A stretch of 48,097 bases of DNA from Carboxylicivirga sp. (GTDB lineage: Bacteria > Bacteroidota > Bacteroidia > Bacteroidales > Marinilabiliaceae), in contig JAOARW010000086.1 in NCBI GenBank assembly GCA_025210475.1, positions 1-48,097 on the forward strand, written 5' to 3'. The notes beneath the pieces are model-generated. The model had not been told where the DNA came from and made no database searches. It saw only the letters and a program-made list of their open reading frames with translations. Below are positions 16,473 through 25,727 of this stretch, piece after piece (the stretch's first letter is position 1; each line of letters starts with the position of its first letter). A program made the position numbers and the translations under genes.

Positions 16473-17951
16473 ATGAAACACATGAAAACTTTAATAACAT
16501 CAGGATTAAGCTTTCTTATGGCAATCGTGCTTTTAGTCAGTTGTGATCCAAATGAATTTGATAAATCAGGATTGGGCTTGAATGGAGCTCCTTCTGAAGG
16601 GGATATGAGTTTTACCATTACCCCCAAAGCAAATGATCCCTTTAGGTTTATCCTAAGGAATGAAACACCGAGCGAAGGAATGGTTTCGATTGTCTGGACC
16701 TTGGGAAATGGAACCGTTCTTCAGGGCAATCAGGTAGAAGCTTATTACCCACTTCCCGGTACTTATGATCTGACATTAACCATCACATCTAACAACGGGC
16801 AGGCAACATCAAAGGTAGAGCCGGTAACGCAAACCGAAACAGATTATAGCTTTTTAGATAGTCCGGTGATTAATTTCCTTTCTGGTGGGTCCTCAGCCGT
16901 CGATGGAAAAACGTGGGTTGTGGATAGTTTATACCGAGGTCATTTTGGTATAGGTCCGGCAGATGGCGCTTCACCGGATTGGTGGGCAGCCAATCCACTT
17001 CAAAAATCTAATGGTGGAACTTATGATGATAAGTTTACGATAAAGCTGGTTGAGTTTGTATTTGATTTTCAGAATAATGGTAATTCATATGTAAAAGACT
17101 ACCAGATCGATAATCCGAACTATTCAAATGGTTATACCGGCCCCGATGAAAGCGATGCTGATTACATTGTTCAGTTTACGCCGGCGGCAGCAACCTGGTC
17201 GCTGACCGAAAGAGATGGTGTTAATTACATCACTTTAACATCTGATAAGCCTTCTTTCTTTGGCTTCGATTATGGAGGTAATTACGAATACCGTATTGAT
17301 TTTATCAACGAAGATGAATTGCATTTAAGTACAATTGGTGGCGATGATAACCGTTGGTTCAACATTTTGGTTCGCGAAGGTTATGAGCGTCCGGTTATTG
17401 AAAAGCCACTGGAAGCAAAAGATGTAATGGATGATTTTGAGGGTAATGGCAACATTGAATGGATTCAGGGTGAATTAATCAAGTTCGAAGCCATCAGTAA
17501 TTTTGCCCCGGTACCTATTAACGAATCGGCTAATATTGCCATTTACCAAAAAGGAGAAGGCCCCTTCGAAGCAGTAACCAGCGTGTTTGAGCACCGTTTT
17601 GATTTATCGGAACGAAACGTGTTTAGCATGAAGGTGTTTATGCCGCAGTTTAATGATTACGAAACCGAGTGTCAGCCCGATTGGATTACCTGGATACCCA
17701 ATAAAAAACTGTTGCCACAGGTTGATCTGAAGCTTCAGGATTCTAAGCTGGGAGGTGATGCATGGACAACTCAACAGGTAAGATCAGTGACTCTAAGTGA
17801 AGATCAGTTGGGTAAATGGGTTGAGGTTACATTTGACTTTAGCGATGTTTCTGATCGTACCGATTTTGATCAGGTGGTGATTCAGTTTGGTATGGAAGGT
17901 CATTGTAATGGTGGTATCTTCTATATGGATGATTTCATGCTAAATCAATAA
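16473..17951 (+). CDS. PKD-domain surface glycan-binding lipoprotein
   Basis: The 492-residue lipoprotein has lipobox LVSC with Cys24; an alternative in-frame ATG at 16482 would shorten it by three residues. A PKD-like domain occupies about residues 45-125 (SIVWTLGNGTVLQGNQ, then YYPLPGTYDLTLTITSNNGQ). The remainder is beta-rich, including a C-terminal beta-sandwich (about 310-490) that reads like a carbohydrate-binding or jelly-roll module ending VVIQFGMEGHCNGGIFYMDD. Encoded 34 bp after susD, it occupies the SusE/SGBP position of a polysaccharide locus and probably binds beta-glucan at the cell surface. No catalytic motif is visible. Confidence 0.8.
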   Translation: MKHMKTLITSGLSFLMAIVLLVSCDPNEFDKSGLGLNGAPSEGDMSFTITPKANDPFRFILRNETPSEGMVSIVWTLGNGTVLQGNQVEAYYPLPGTYDLTLTITSNNGQATSKVEPVTQTETDYSFLDSPVINFLSGGSSAVDGKTWVVDSLYRGHFGIGPADGASPDWWAANPLQKSNGGTYDDKFTIKLVEFVFDFQNNGNSYVKDYQIDNPNYSNGYTGPDESDADYIVQFTPAAATWSLTERDGVNYITLTSDKPSFFGFDYGGNYEYRIDFINEDELHLSTIGGDDNRWFNILVREGYERPVIEKPLEAKDVMDDFEGNGNIEWIQGELIKFEAISNFAPVPINESANIAIYQKGEGPFEAVTSVFEHRFDLSERNVFSMKVFMPQFNDYETECQPDWITWIPNKKLLPQVDLKLQDSKLGGDAWTTQQVRSVTLSEDQLGKWVEVTFDFSDVSDRTDFDQVVIQFGMEGHCNGGIFYMDDFMLNQ

Positions 17952-18147
17952 CATCGAACAAATTAAGAATAGAAAATATAGATGATTTACTAATCGGGAC
18001 ACTTATTGGGCGATAAAGGAAATAAGAGTTGAGGTGTTAATAAATACCAAAACCCATGAGAAGTTTTCCTTACGTCGCTCAGTAAGTACCGATAGCCGAC
18101 TCTCTGTGTTCTTACATTGCAATTACAACCATCAATTATTGAGCGAG

Positions 18148-19251
18148 ATGAATACATTCTATAATATGATTAAACTGGTCGTTTTATCACTGATTTTACC
18201 AGCTTGTTTATCCTGTAGTAAAGATGATTCTGATGGTACGGATTATTCAGCTGATTTCAGTTTTGAGCTTGATCCGACAACCAATCAGGTTACTTTTACA
18301 AATCAGTCAAGTGGCGAATACCTTTATGTCGAATGGGACTTCGGAAATGATCAAAGCATTGGTAAAAGTACCGATAAGGATAAAGTTCATAGCATCTATT
18401 ATCCGGAAAAAGGAGAATATGATGTGACATTAAAAGTTTGGGGAGTGCTCAATACCTCTGCCGACACAAAAACAATGACCAAAATGGTGACGATTGAAAC
18501 AGATGATCCTGATTACGTTAATCCCGAAGGACTGATTTGGTCGGACGAGTTTAATACTGCTACTATCAACTCAGCCAATTGGACTTATGAAATAGGCCAT
18601 GGTGACTGGGGCTGGGGCAATAATGAATTACAATATTATACCAATGGCGATAATGCCGAAATAATCGATGGTAAATTGGTGCTTACTGCTAAAAAAGTTG
18701 ATGATAATAAAACTCAGGGTTCGTATACCTCAACCCGCATGATAAGCAAGGGGAAACAGGAGTTTACCTATGGGCGAATTGAGGTAAGGGCAAAGCTTCC
18801 GTCAGGAACGGGTGTTTGGCCGGCTATTTGGATGTTGGGGGCAAACATTGGTCAGGTTGGATGGCCGGCATGTGGCGAAATCGATATCATGGAATATGTT
18901 GGCTTTGAACCTGACGTAGTACATGCAACCGTTCATTGCAATGCAGGCTCTGGAGCCAACGGTAATGGTAGCTCAAAGGCGTTGAAAACAGGCGAAGAAG
19001 CCTTTCATATTTATGGTTTAATCTGGACAGAAGCTTCACTGACTTTTTATGTGGATACGCCGGATAATGTGGTGCATGTTTATGCGCCAGCAGATAAAAA
19101 TGAAAACAACTGGCCATTTAATAAACCTCACTTTTTTATTATGAACATAGCAGTTGGTGGCACGTGGGGCGGTTCTCATGGGATTGATAACACAATCTTC
19201 CCTCAGACCATGGAGATTGATTATGTGCGTGTTTATGAATTGGACGATTAA
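18148..19251 (+). CDS. PKD-GH16 endo-beta-glucanase lipoprotein (laminarinase-type)
   Basis: I start at the ATG at 18148 (the one at 18166 is also possible), because both give a lipoprotein leader ending LSC. The GTG-initiated extension back to 18034 adds an implausible charged leader. The 367-residue product has a PKD-like domain (VEWDFGNDQS, YYPEKGEYDVTLKVWG) and then a GH16 domain. Its catalytic motif EIDIME (nucleophile E244, acid/base E249) is the ExDxxE beta-bulge form seen in laminarinases and related enzymes rather than lichenases. WSDEFNTATINSANWTYEIG is the usual GH16 opening. It would cleave beta-1,3-glucan at the cell surface before SusCD uptake. Confidence 0.9.
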   Translation: MNTFYNMIKLVVLSLILPACLSCSKDDSDGTDYSADFSFELDPTTNQVTFTNQSSGEYLYVEWDFGNDQSIGKSTDKDKVHSIYYPEKGEYDVTLKVWGVLNTSADTKTMTKMVTIETDDPDYVNPEGLIWSDEFNTATINSANWTYEIGHGDWGWGNNELQYYTNGDNAEIIDGKLVLTAKKVDDNKTQGSYTSTRMISKGKQEFTYGRIEVRAKLPSGTGVWPAIWMLGANIGQVGWPACGEIDIMEYVGFEPDVVHATVHCNAGSGANGNGSSKALKTGEEAFHIYGLIWTEASLTFYVDTPDNVVHVYAPADKNENNWPFNKPHFFIMNIAVGGTWGGSHGIDNTIFPQTMEIDYVRVYELDD

Positions 19252-19325
19252 TTCAGGTTAATAGCTATGAAGGTGAATGCTTTTGTTCTTAAGAGTTATA
19301 AGTCCTTTAATAAATTGAGATAAAT

Positions 19326-21593
19326 ATGAAGATTTTAAAATATACAATGTTGATCATGATTATGATGGCATTAAGCTGGTCATGTCAGGTGCCGAATGAT
19401 ACTGGTGGTTCTGCCGATCTGGATAGTCGGGTTGAGAGTTTACTGAAGCAGATGACCCTGGAGGAAAAAGTTGGTCAGATGAACCAATACAATGGTTTTT
19501 ATGATGTAACAGGACCGGCCCCTTCGGCTGGCGATGCTAAAAACAAGTACGAGCACATTAAGAAAGGCCTGGTGGGTTCGATGCTAAATGTGAGGGGAGC
19601 CAGCGAAGTAAGAAAAATGCAGGCGCTAGCTGTTGATAGCTCGCGTTTGGGCATTCCCATGATTTTTGGTTTTGATGTTATTCACGGACATAAAACCCTG
19701 TCACCTATTCCTCTGGCTGAAGCGGCCAGCTGGGATCTGGAGGCCATTGAAAAATCGGCACGCATTGCAGCCATTGAAGCATCTGCTGAAGGTTTAAACT
19801 GGACCTTTGCCCCAATGGTTGATATATCGCGCGATGCCCGTTGGGGGCGTGTAATGGAAGGAGCCGGTGAAGATACTTATCTGGGAGCAAAAATTGGTGT
19901 CGCTCGTGTAAAAGGATTTCAGGGTGATGATTTAAGTGCCAATAATACTATCGCTGCCTGCGCAAAACATTTTGCGGGTTATGGATTTGCTGAGTCTGGG
20001 AAAGATTACAATACGGTTGATGTGGGCTCAGTAAGTTATTACAACGTGATTTTCCCTCCTTTTAAAGCTGCCATTGATGAGGCCGATGTTAAAACGTTTA
20101 TGAACTCGTTTAACATAGTGAATGGAGTGCCGGCAACGGCTAATACCTACCTGCAAAGAGAAGTTTTAAAAGGGAAATGGGGATTTAAAGGTTTTGTGAT
20201 TTCTGATTGGAGCAGTGGCCGTGAAATGATTGATCATGGTTATGCGCGCGATTTGGAACATGTAGCAGAGCTGGCTGCCAATGCCGGATCAGACATGGAC
20301 ATGGAGTCCTATGCTTACGTTAAGCATTTGGTTGATCTGGTTAAGGCTGGAAAAGTCAAAGAAAGCGTTGTTGATGATGCTGTTCGTCGCATTTTACGAG
20401 TGAAATTTGAATTGGGTTTATTTGATGATCCTTACAGGTATTGTGATGAAGCGCGCGAGAAGGAATTGATTTATCATCCTGATCATATGGCGGCAGCTTT
20501 GGATATGGCTAAAAAATCAATTGTTTTACTAAAAAACGAAAACAAGCTTTTGCCACTACAGAACGACGGAAGAAAAATTGCCGTTATCGGATCGCTTGCT
20601 CAAGATAAAGATAGCCCACTTGGAAACTGGCGGATGGCCGGAGAAGATAATACGGCTGTTTCGTTTCTGGAAGGATTGGATGCCTATGGTGTTGATTATA
20701 AATATGCCAAAGGTGCTGAGTTAATTACCGGACCTACAGCTTTCCCAGTTGAACTTCAGGTGAATACAACTGATAAGTCAGGATTCAAAGAAGCCATCCG
20801 TCTGGCAAAAAAGTCGGATGTTGTAATTATGGTATTGGGTGAGCATGGTTTACATAGTGGTGAAGCGCGCTCGCGTGCCCACTTGGGATTACCGGGTGTA
20901 CAGCAGGAATTATTGGAAGCAGTGTACAAGGTTAATAAAAACATTGTTTTGGTGGTAATGAGTGGACGACCTCTGGCTATTACCTGGGCCGATGAACATA
21001 TACCTGCTATTGTAGAGGCCTGGCAGCTCGGAACACAAACGGGTCATGCCATCACACAGGTTTTATATGGAGAGTATAACCCCTCAGGAAAGATACCGAT
21101 GACGTTTCCGCGCCACGTTGGACAAGTTCCAATCTATTACAATCAATACCGAACGGGCAGACCTGGGCCTAAAAATGAAGTCTTTTGGCCACACTATATG
21201 GATGAGAGTGAAAAGCCACTTTATCCATTTGGTTATGGACTAAGTTACACAACGTTTGCTTACTCCGATTTAAATGTTGAGGTGAAAGGTAATAATAAAG
21301 TGGAAGTGTCTGTAAACGTAACCAATACGGGTGAAGTGGCTGGTGAAGAAGTTGTTCAGTTATACATCAACGATGAGGTGGCAAGTGTGGTACGTCCCAT
21401 CAAAGAGCTAAAGGGATTTGAAAAGATTAGTCTGGAACCGAATGAATATAAACAAATCAAGTTTACAATCGGCGAAAAAGAACTTGGCTTTTATAATGGA
21501 GAAGGGAAATTTCTGATTGAGCAAGGGGCATTTAAAGTTTTTGTTGGAACCAACTCTGAAGAGTTACTTGAGGGGGAGTTTGTTTTGGAATAG
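19326..21593 (+). CDS. GH3 beta-glucosidase lipoprotein (BglX-like)
   Basis: The 755-residue protein has a type II signal peptide with lipobox SWSC, then the GH3 N-terminal TIM barrel (GLNWTFAPMVDISRDARWGR; GEDTYLGAKIG). The catalytic nucleophile is D294 in FVISDWSSG. The GH3 C-terminal domain contributes VIMVLGEHGLHSGEARSRAH, and a fibronectin-III-like domain ends the chain (YPFGYGLSYTTFAYSDLNVE, then VQLYINDEVASVVRPIKELK). It releases glucose from the non-reducing ends of beta-gluco-oligosaccharides, completing the work of the GH16 enzyme, probably at a periplasm-facing membrane. It is the last gene of the locus, 74 bp after GH16 and followed by a terminator. Confidence 0.94.
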   Translation: MKILKYTMLIMIMMALSWSCQVPNDTGGSADLDSRVESLLKQMTLEEKVGQMNQYNGFYDVTGPAPSAGDAKNKYEHIKKGLVGSMLNVRGASEVRKMQALAVDSSRLGIPMIFGFDVIHGHKTLSPIPLAEAASWDLEAIEKSARIAAIEASAEGLNWTFAPMVDISRDARWGRVMEGAGEDTYLGAKIGVARVKGFQGDDLSANNTIAACAKHFAGYGFAESGKDYNTVDVGSVSYYNVIFPPFKAAIDEADVKTFMNSFNIVNGVPATANTYLQREVLKGKWGFKGFVISDWSSGREMIDHGYARDLEHVAELAANAGSDMDMESYAYVKHLVDLVKAGKVKESVVDDAVRRILRVKFELGLFDDPYRYCDEAREKELIYHPDHMAAALDMAKKSIVLLKNENKLLPLQNDGRKIAVIGSLAQDKDSPLGNWRMAGEDNTAVSFLEGLDAYGVDYKYAKGAELITGPTAFPVELQVNTTDKSGFKEAIRLAKKSDVVIMVLGEHGLHSGEARSRAHLGLPGVQQELLEAVYKVNKNIVLVVMSGRPLAITWADEHIPAIVEAWQLGTQTGHAITQVLYGEYNPSGKIPMTFPRHVGQVPIYYNQYRTGRPGPKNEVFWPHYMDESEKPLYPFGYGLSYTTFAYSDLNVEVKGNNKVEVSVNVTNTGEVAGEEVVQLYINDEVASVVRPIKELKGFEKISLEPNEYKQIKFTIGEKELGFYNGEGKFLIEQGAFKVFVGTNSEELLEGEFVLE

Positions 21594-21642
21594 GATTACA
21601 CAATAACTTGGAGCCAGGAAGTGTTTTCGAATGAAAATAAAA

Positions 21643-21681
21643 AAAGCGGACCGCCGAATGGCATTGGTCCGCTTTCTTTCT
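21643..21681 (+). terminator. Bidirectional terminator between GH3 and TraB/GumN genes
   Basis: AAAGCGGACC (21643-21652) pairs exactly with GGTCCGCTTT (21666-21675), with an inner GCC/GGC extension. A-rich sequence on the left and T-rich on the right suit termination from both convergent genes. Confidence 0.8.
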
Positions 21682-21721
21682 GTTTCCCGATTAGCTATAT
21701 CATTTTTCTGTTTAGATAATT

Positions 21722-22573
21722 CTATTTAACTGCTTCAACTTTATAGCCTTTGGCTCTTAGTAAGGCAATAACACCATTTTCGCCTCCCAGGTGACCAGCA
21801 CCAACAGCTATAAAACAAGCTTTTTCATTCATTGACTTCGTCAGAATTGGTATCCAGTTTTTATTACGGCCATCCAATAAATATTCACCAAAATCTGCCA
21901 TTTCATCCTGTTCAAGCATCAGCTTGTATAATCCAAATACGTCCTGTGCTTTATAATGATCAACCATTTTGACGAATAGCGCTTTATCTTCTTCAATATT
22001 CTTAATTCCATCGGTTAACATCTCCAATTGTCGAGTGTAAGGAATGTTATCAAAAACAGCCAGCTGTGCCTCAACCGTTTCAAGTCCCATCAAGGGCATT
22101 TCTTTTTCTTTAGCCATTTTCATCAACTCCATCTCGTACTGAGCGGGTTGTTTGCATTCAAGTCCCATAGTAACAGCAATCATGGTGGATAATGCCCAGG
22201 GTTTCATTATTCCCAGTTGATCTATGCCCATACCCATAGCTTTAACAAGCGCGTCATTTATAATTTTTGCATCTTCTTCACTAAGGTCAGCTTTAATGTT
22301 TTTCATTTGTGGATTCATCATGCCTGCTTGCATTTTTTGCATCAGTGTTGGATCCGACATGTCTACCTCAAGCACTAATTGCTTACATTGCTTTAGGGCT
22401 TCTGGTAAGTTTTCAGGGATGAAATAATCGTCCGGACAAATCAGGTGAATCGTTCCAAACAAGTAAGATGGTTTTTCAAGGTCATTGCCTGAAATTTTCC
22501 AAAGCAGGGATTTTTGACCAAAACTTATAGCTACAAATAGCAGCAGAATAACGCTAGTGAAAAGCTTTTTCAT
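21722..22573 (-). CDS. TraB/GumN-family secreted protein
   Basis: The 283-residue protein has a Sec signal peptide (MKKLFTSVILLLFVAISFG). The TraB/GumN (Tiki-superfamily) fold is indicated by SYLFGTIHL, with the first GxxH motif at G40-H43, and by the C-terminal FIAVGAGHLGGENGVIALLR, which carries the second GxxH. Members are putative metalloproteases or metal-binding proteins; Tiki homologues cleave peptides in animals, whereas the bacterial role is poorly defined. It converges on the GH3 gene across a shared terminator and looks functionally unrelated to the glucan locus. Confidence 0.85.
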   Translation of the reverse strand: MKKLFTSVILLLFVAISFGQKSLLWKISGNDLEKPSYLFGTIHLICPDDYFIPENLPEALKQCKQLVLEVDMSDPTLMQKMQAGMMNPQMKNIKADLSEEDAKIINDALVKAMGMGIDQLGIMKPWALSTMIAVTMGLECKQPAQYEMELMKMAKEKEMPLMGLETVEAQLAVFDNIPYTRQLEMLTDGIKNIEEDKALFVKMVDHYKAQDVFGLYKLMLEQDEMADFGEYLLDGRNKNWIPILTKSMNEKACFIAVGAGHLGGENGVIALLRAKGYKVEAVK

Positions 22574-22962
22574 ATTGGGTAATGTTTTGATTAATTTAAA
22601 ACAAGATAAATATAATGATCTAAAAATAACTTGAGAAAATGATTAATGCCGAATGTGCAAATTAGATCGGAAAGCACTGTCTGTTTTCACTTTAATTCTA
22701 TTTATCTGATTGCTTAAGTTTAATTGTTTACAAATAATTAAAGATAGGTGTATATAATAATATTGTTAATATTTGTTTAAAACTTTATAAAAATAGAAAA
22801 ACATAATGAACTACAAAAAATAGTAGGATGAATTTATTACTAAATTCAATAATTAGACAAGCTATTGTCGTTGCTTATTGTTGAATATTTGAGAATATGG
22901 TAAATCGCTAGTTTTTTGCTATTTTGCTTAATATTATACAAATACAGACAAAAAATAATATT
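22574..22962. other. 389-bp AT-rich divergent intergenic region
   Basis: It separates the minus-strand TraB/GumN gene from the plus-strand methyltransferase-like gene. The sequence is strongly AT-rich, with oligo-A and oligo-T tracts and no convincing ORF, repeat or hairpin. It presumably holds both promoters, though I found no exact TAnnTTTG box next to either start. Confidence 0.4.
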
Positions 22963-23901
22963 ATGACCGAACTTGTAAAAAACGTAATGAGAAAAATTGC
23001 AGTACGAACCCGCAATACCATTGAAAATAAAACTGGAGTTAAAATCACCTATAATAGTGTAAAAAATGACCTGGATATGTATCTCCAGTTGTATAATAAA
23101 GAAAGTCTTAATAATCGGGCTTTTTACAATATTTGTTCTGGAGGTCATGGAGGCTTTGGCGGACATTTTTATCATCCAATGTGGACAAATATAGATGTGG
23201 AAGCACCAATTTTGCTCGATGGCTGGAAAAGATATAATCCGGAAAAAGACATATGGCATGACTTGCTCGATCAGAAACCACTTCCTATAGAATCTGATAC
23301 TGCAGAAATAATTCAATCACAGTATACAATCGAACATATTGATAATGTATCAGCTAATTATTTCTTTAAAGAGGTATATCGATCCTTAAAACCAGGTGGT
23401 GTTTTTAAGGTGGTTACCCCTAATATAGAGTTGGATTATCATGCTTATTTAAATGATGATAAATATTTTTATAACTGGGTCAATTTGCACAGTTCACCAA
23501 GGTATCACCCGGTATATGGTTACAAAATACCGTTGAATCAAGCTTCGCGTGAGCAAGTGGCTTTGGTACATTTTGCAGCCAATGCATCTACAATTCATAA
23601 GGGGAATAATCCACGCCAGATAAAGGATGAAGAGTTTAAGGAAGTTATGCACACTATGAAAAAGGAAGATGCTTTAGATTATTGCACTTCAAGGTGCTCA
23701 ATGGAAATACAGAGACAATATCGTTCGAACCATGTTAATTGGTGGAATCATCAGAAACTTGCGGAAACATTAAAGGCAGCCGGTTTTAAAAACATAAAGA
23801 TATTGGCCCCTAACCAAAGTTCAGTTCCTGTTCTTAGGAATCAAAAGTATTTTGATAACCTCTATAACACGGTAGCTTTGTTTATGGAGGCTGAGAAGTA
23901 A
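22963..23901 (+). CDS. SAM-dependent methyltransferase-like protein
   Basis: The ATG at 22963 is preferred over a TTG at 22924. The 312-residue protein has class I methyltransferase features in its middle: an atypical glycine-rich loop (NICSGGHGGFGGHFYHPMWT) followed by TNIDVEAP at the position of motif I/II. SQYTIEHIDNVSANYFFKEV and RSLKPGGVFKVVTPN then match the post-I region of Methyltransf_11-like enzymes, often found in polysaccharide biosynthesis. The glycine-rich loop departs from the usual DxGxG, so SAM binding may be altered. It is flanked by AT-rich DNA and a terminator and appears monocistronic. The substrate is unknown. Confidence 0.7.
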   Translation: MTELVKNVMRKIAVRTRNTIENKTGVKITYNSVKNDLDMYLQLYNKESLNNRAFYNICSGGHGGFGGHFYHPMWTNIDVEAPILLDGWKRYNPEKDIWHDLLDQKPLPIESDTAEIIQSQYTIEHIDNVSANYFFKEVYRSLKPGGVFKVVTPNIELDYHAYLNDDKYFYNWVNLHSSPRYHPVYGYKIPLNQASREQVALVHFAANASTIHKGNNPRQIKDEEFKEVMHTMKKEDALDYCTSRCSMEIQRQYRSNHVNWWNHQKLAETLKAAGFKNIKILAPNQSSVPVLRNQKYFDNLYNTVALFMEAEK

Positions 23902-24118
23902 GGATACATAATAACTGCTTTTTGTTCGATTAAGGATTTTAATAATAGTAAAAACAAAGTTTGATTATTGCTAATTATAACAATAGATTGGGAGTTTCCA
24001 AAAAATAGACTAAAGTTGATTTTCAAAGTGCACAAAATCAATAAATAATTCTAATATAATATTAATAACCTATAGTTGATCTTATTTAAGAAAATAACGA
24101 ACTGTTGAATTATAAAAC

Positions 24119-24160
24119 AGCCCCGCTACGAATGTTTTTATGGTCGTAACGGGGCTTTAT
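24119..24160. terminator. Terminator between convergent methyltransferase and desulfidase genes
   Basis: AGCCCCGCTACGA (24119-24131) pairs with TCGTAACGGGGCT (24144-24156) with one mismatch; T-rich on the plus strand and A-rich before the left arm, so it can serve both directions. Confidence 0.75.
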
Positions 24161-24181
24161 GTATGTCAGTAGGTTAATATT

Positions 24182-25465
24182 TTACTGGCCTAGCATCATG
24201 CGGATAATTTCCTTGTCGGTCTCACGCATACCAATGCTTCCCAGTCGGCCAATATTTTTGATGGTGTTTTCAACACCTTTTACAACAATTCCGTCGCCAC
24301 CGTAAAACTGCTGACCATTTTTATACATGTGGTAACCCAAAATACCGGCCTCAACTGCTGAAGCGATTTTACCGGCACAAGAGGGCTTAGCTCCATCACA
24401 AACAATGCCCGAAACAATAGCCAGGGCATTAACAATGGTATGGGCTATTTCTTTGTAGCGTCCTCCGTATAAATAGGTAATGCCAGCTCCGGCTCCAACA
24501 CCTGCTGATACAGCACCACAGAAGGCAGATAACCTGCCAATGCTGGTTTTTTGATGGATGGTAACCAGGTTTGATACCAGTAATGCACGGTACATGGTGT
24601 CCTCGTTTACTTTTAATTCTTTGGCATATTCGATAACTGGAACAGAAGTAGCCAGTCCCTGATTACCACTACCTGAAACAATCATAACCGGTAGTTCACA
24701 ACCACTCATACGTGCATCGGAGCCGGCTGCAGCAAAAGCTTTGGCACGCACTTTAATATCGTTTTCGCCCCATGAGTTTAACAATACCGAACCAACATTA
24801 GCCCCCCAATTACCTTTAATGCCTTCATTGGCAATGGCTGTATTGTATTCGATTTGTTTATTCAACGCATCTTTTACCAGTTTAACATCAACAGAATCGG
24901 CAAAATCAACGATACCTTCTACACTCATAAGGGTGCGATCTGTTTTATGCTTGGTATTTAAGTCGTCGCAATGATGATTGTACAAGGTTGTTTCACCATC
25001 TTTAATGATCCGAACAATGTTGGTATGGTAATGTGAAATCTGAACTGAAGCATGTGAGTCACCCGCATAGACATTAACAATAAGGTCGAAAATAATACCA
25101 CTGGTAGAAGCAATTACTTTAACTTCATTGTTTTTAATAAAATCAGCCATTTGAAGGCGCTCATCATCGTTTACTTCTGAAATAACCTGCAGCACTTTAT
25201 CGGCATTACCAGCAATAATACCTGCAATGGCAGCCGCTTCAATTCCTTTGAGGTTTCCGGTATTGGGCACCACCACACTTTTAACATTTTTAATGATGTT
25301 ATCACTGGCCTCTACTAAAACACGATCAGGAACTTGTCCTAATATTTTTCGTGCCATCGCTCCGGCATAGGCAATAGCAATAGGTTCGGTACACCCCATA
25401 GCCGGCATTAGTTCTTCATGTAATATGTTTATATACGCCTGGTAGCGATTATCAGATTTATTCAT
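24182..25465 (-). CDS. L-cysteine desulfidase-family protein (UPF0597/CyuA-like)
   Basis: The 427-residue cytoplasmic protein matches the serine dehydratase alpha-like family that includes archaeal L-cysteine desulfidase and enteric CyuA (YhaM). MGCTEPIAIAYAGAMAR places a conserved Cys at residue 25. SGSGNQGLATSVPVI and IVCDGAKPSCAGKIA (C356, C363) are further signatures, and these cysteines are candidates for the [4Fe-4S] ligands. The expected reaction is L-cysteine to pyruvate, sulfide and ammonia without PLP. It is the second minus-strand gene after the tricorn protease, from which it is separated by a strong hairpin, so it probably has its own promoter. Confidence 0.85.
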   Translation of the reverse strand: MNKSDNRYQAYINILHEELMPAMGCTEPIAIAYAGAMARKILGQVPDRVLVEASDNIIKNVKSVVVPNTGNLKGIEAAAIAGIIAGNADKVLQVISEVNDDERLQMADFIKNNEVKVIASTSGIIFDLIVNVYAGDSHASVQISHYHTNIVRIIKDGETTLYNHHCDDLNTKHKTDRTLMSVEGIVDFADSVDVKLVKDALNKQIEYNTAIANEGIKGNWGANVGSVLLNSWGENDIKVRAKAFAAAGSDARMSGCELPVMIVSGSGNQGLATSVPVIEYAKELKVNEDTMYRALLVSNLVTIHQKTSIGRLSAFCGAVSAGVGAGAGITYLYGGRYKEIAHTIVNALAIVSGIVCDGAKPSCAGKIASAVEAGILGYHMYKNGQQFYGGDGIVVKGVENTIKNIGRLGSIGMRETDKEIIRMMLGQ

Positions 25466-25629
25466 AGCGATCTTTTACAATTAGTTCTGTATTAAGATTT
25501 GGCTAAAGTAATGGCTTATTTGCGTTCAGAATATGATTATTAGCACGAGAAGGTGTTTGTTGATTTTTTTTAACATTAAGCGACTGGATACAACAGAAAT
25601 ATGCAGTAGGACGATTTATATCGATTCGT

Positions 25630-25694
25630 TTAAAAAGAGGAAGTCCTGAAACAATATCGGTCACTTTTTGAGTAATGATAGTTTCAGGACTTCC
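25630..25694 (-). terminator. Terminator after the tricorn protease gene
   Basis: On the minus strand, GGAAGTCCTGAAAC (25694-25681) pairs perfectly with GTTTCAGGACTTCC (25652-25639) across a 28-nt loop, followed by TCTTTTT. The 14-bp stem sits about 34 bp past the protease stop. Confidence 0.8.
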
Positions 25695-25727
25695 CCTTTA
25701 ATTATTTCTTACGACAGTATCGTCGGG

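Noticed and set aside
18034..18147. GTG-started extension of the GH16 protein
   Set aside because: It would bury the lipoprotein signal peptide behind 38 charged residues.
22846..23316. 156-codon minus-strand ORF overlapping the methyltransferase gene start
   Set aside because: It is Ile/Phe/Asn-rich as expected from AT-rich DNA and antisense to a gene with clear motifs.
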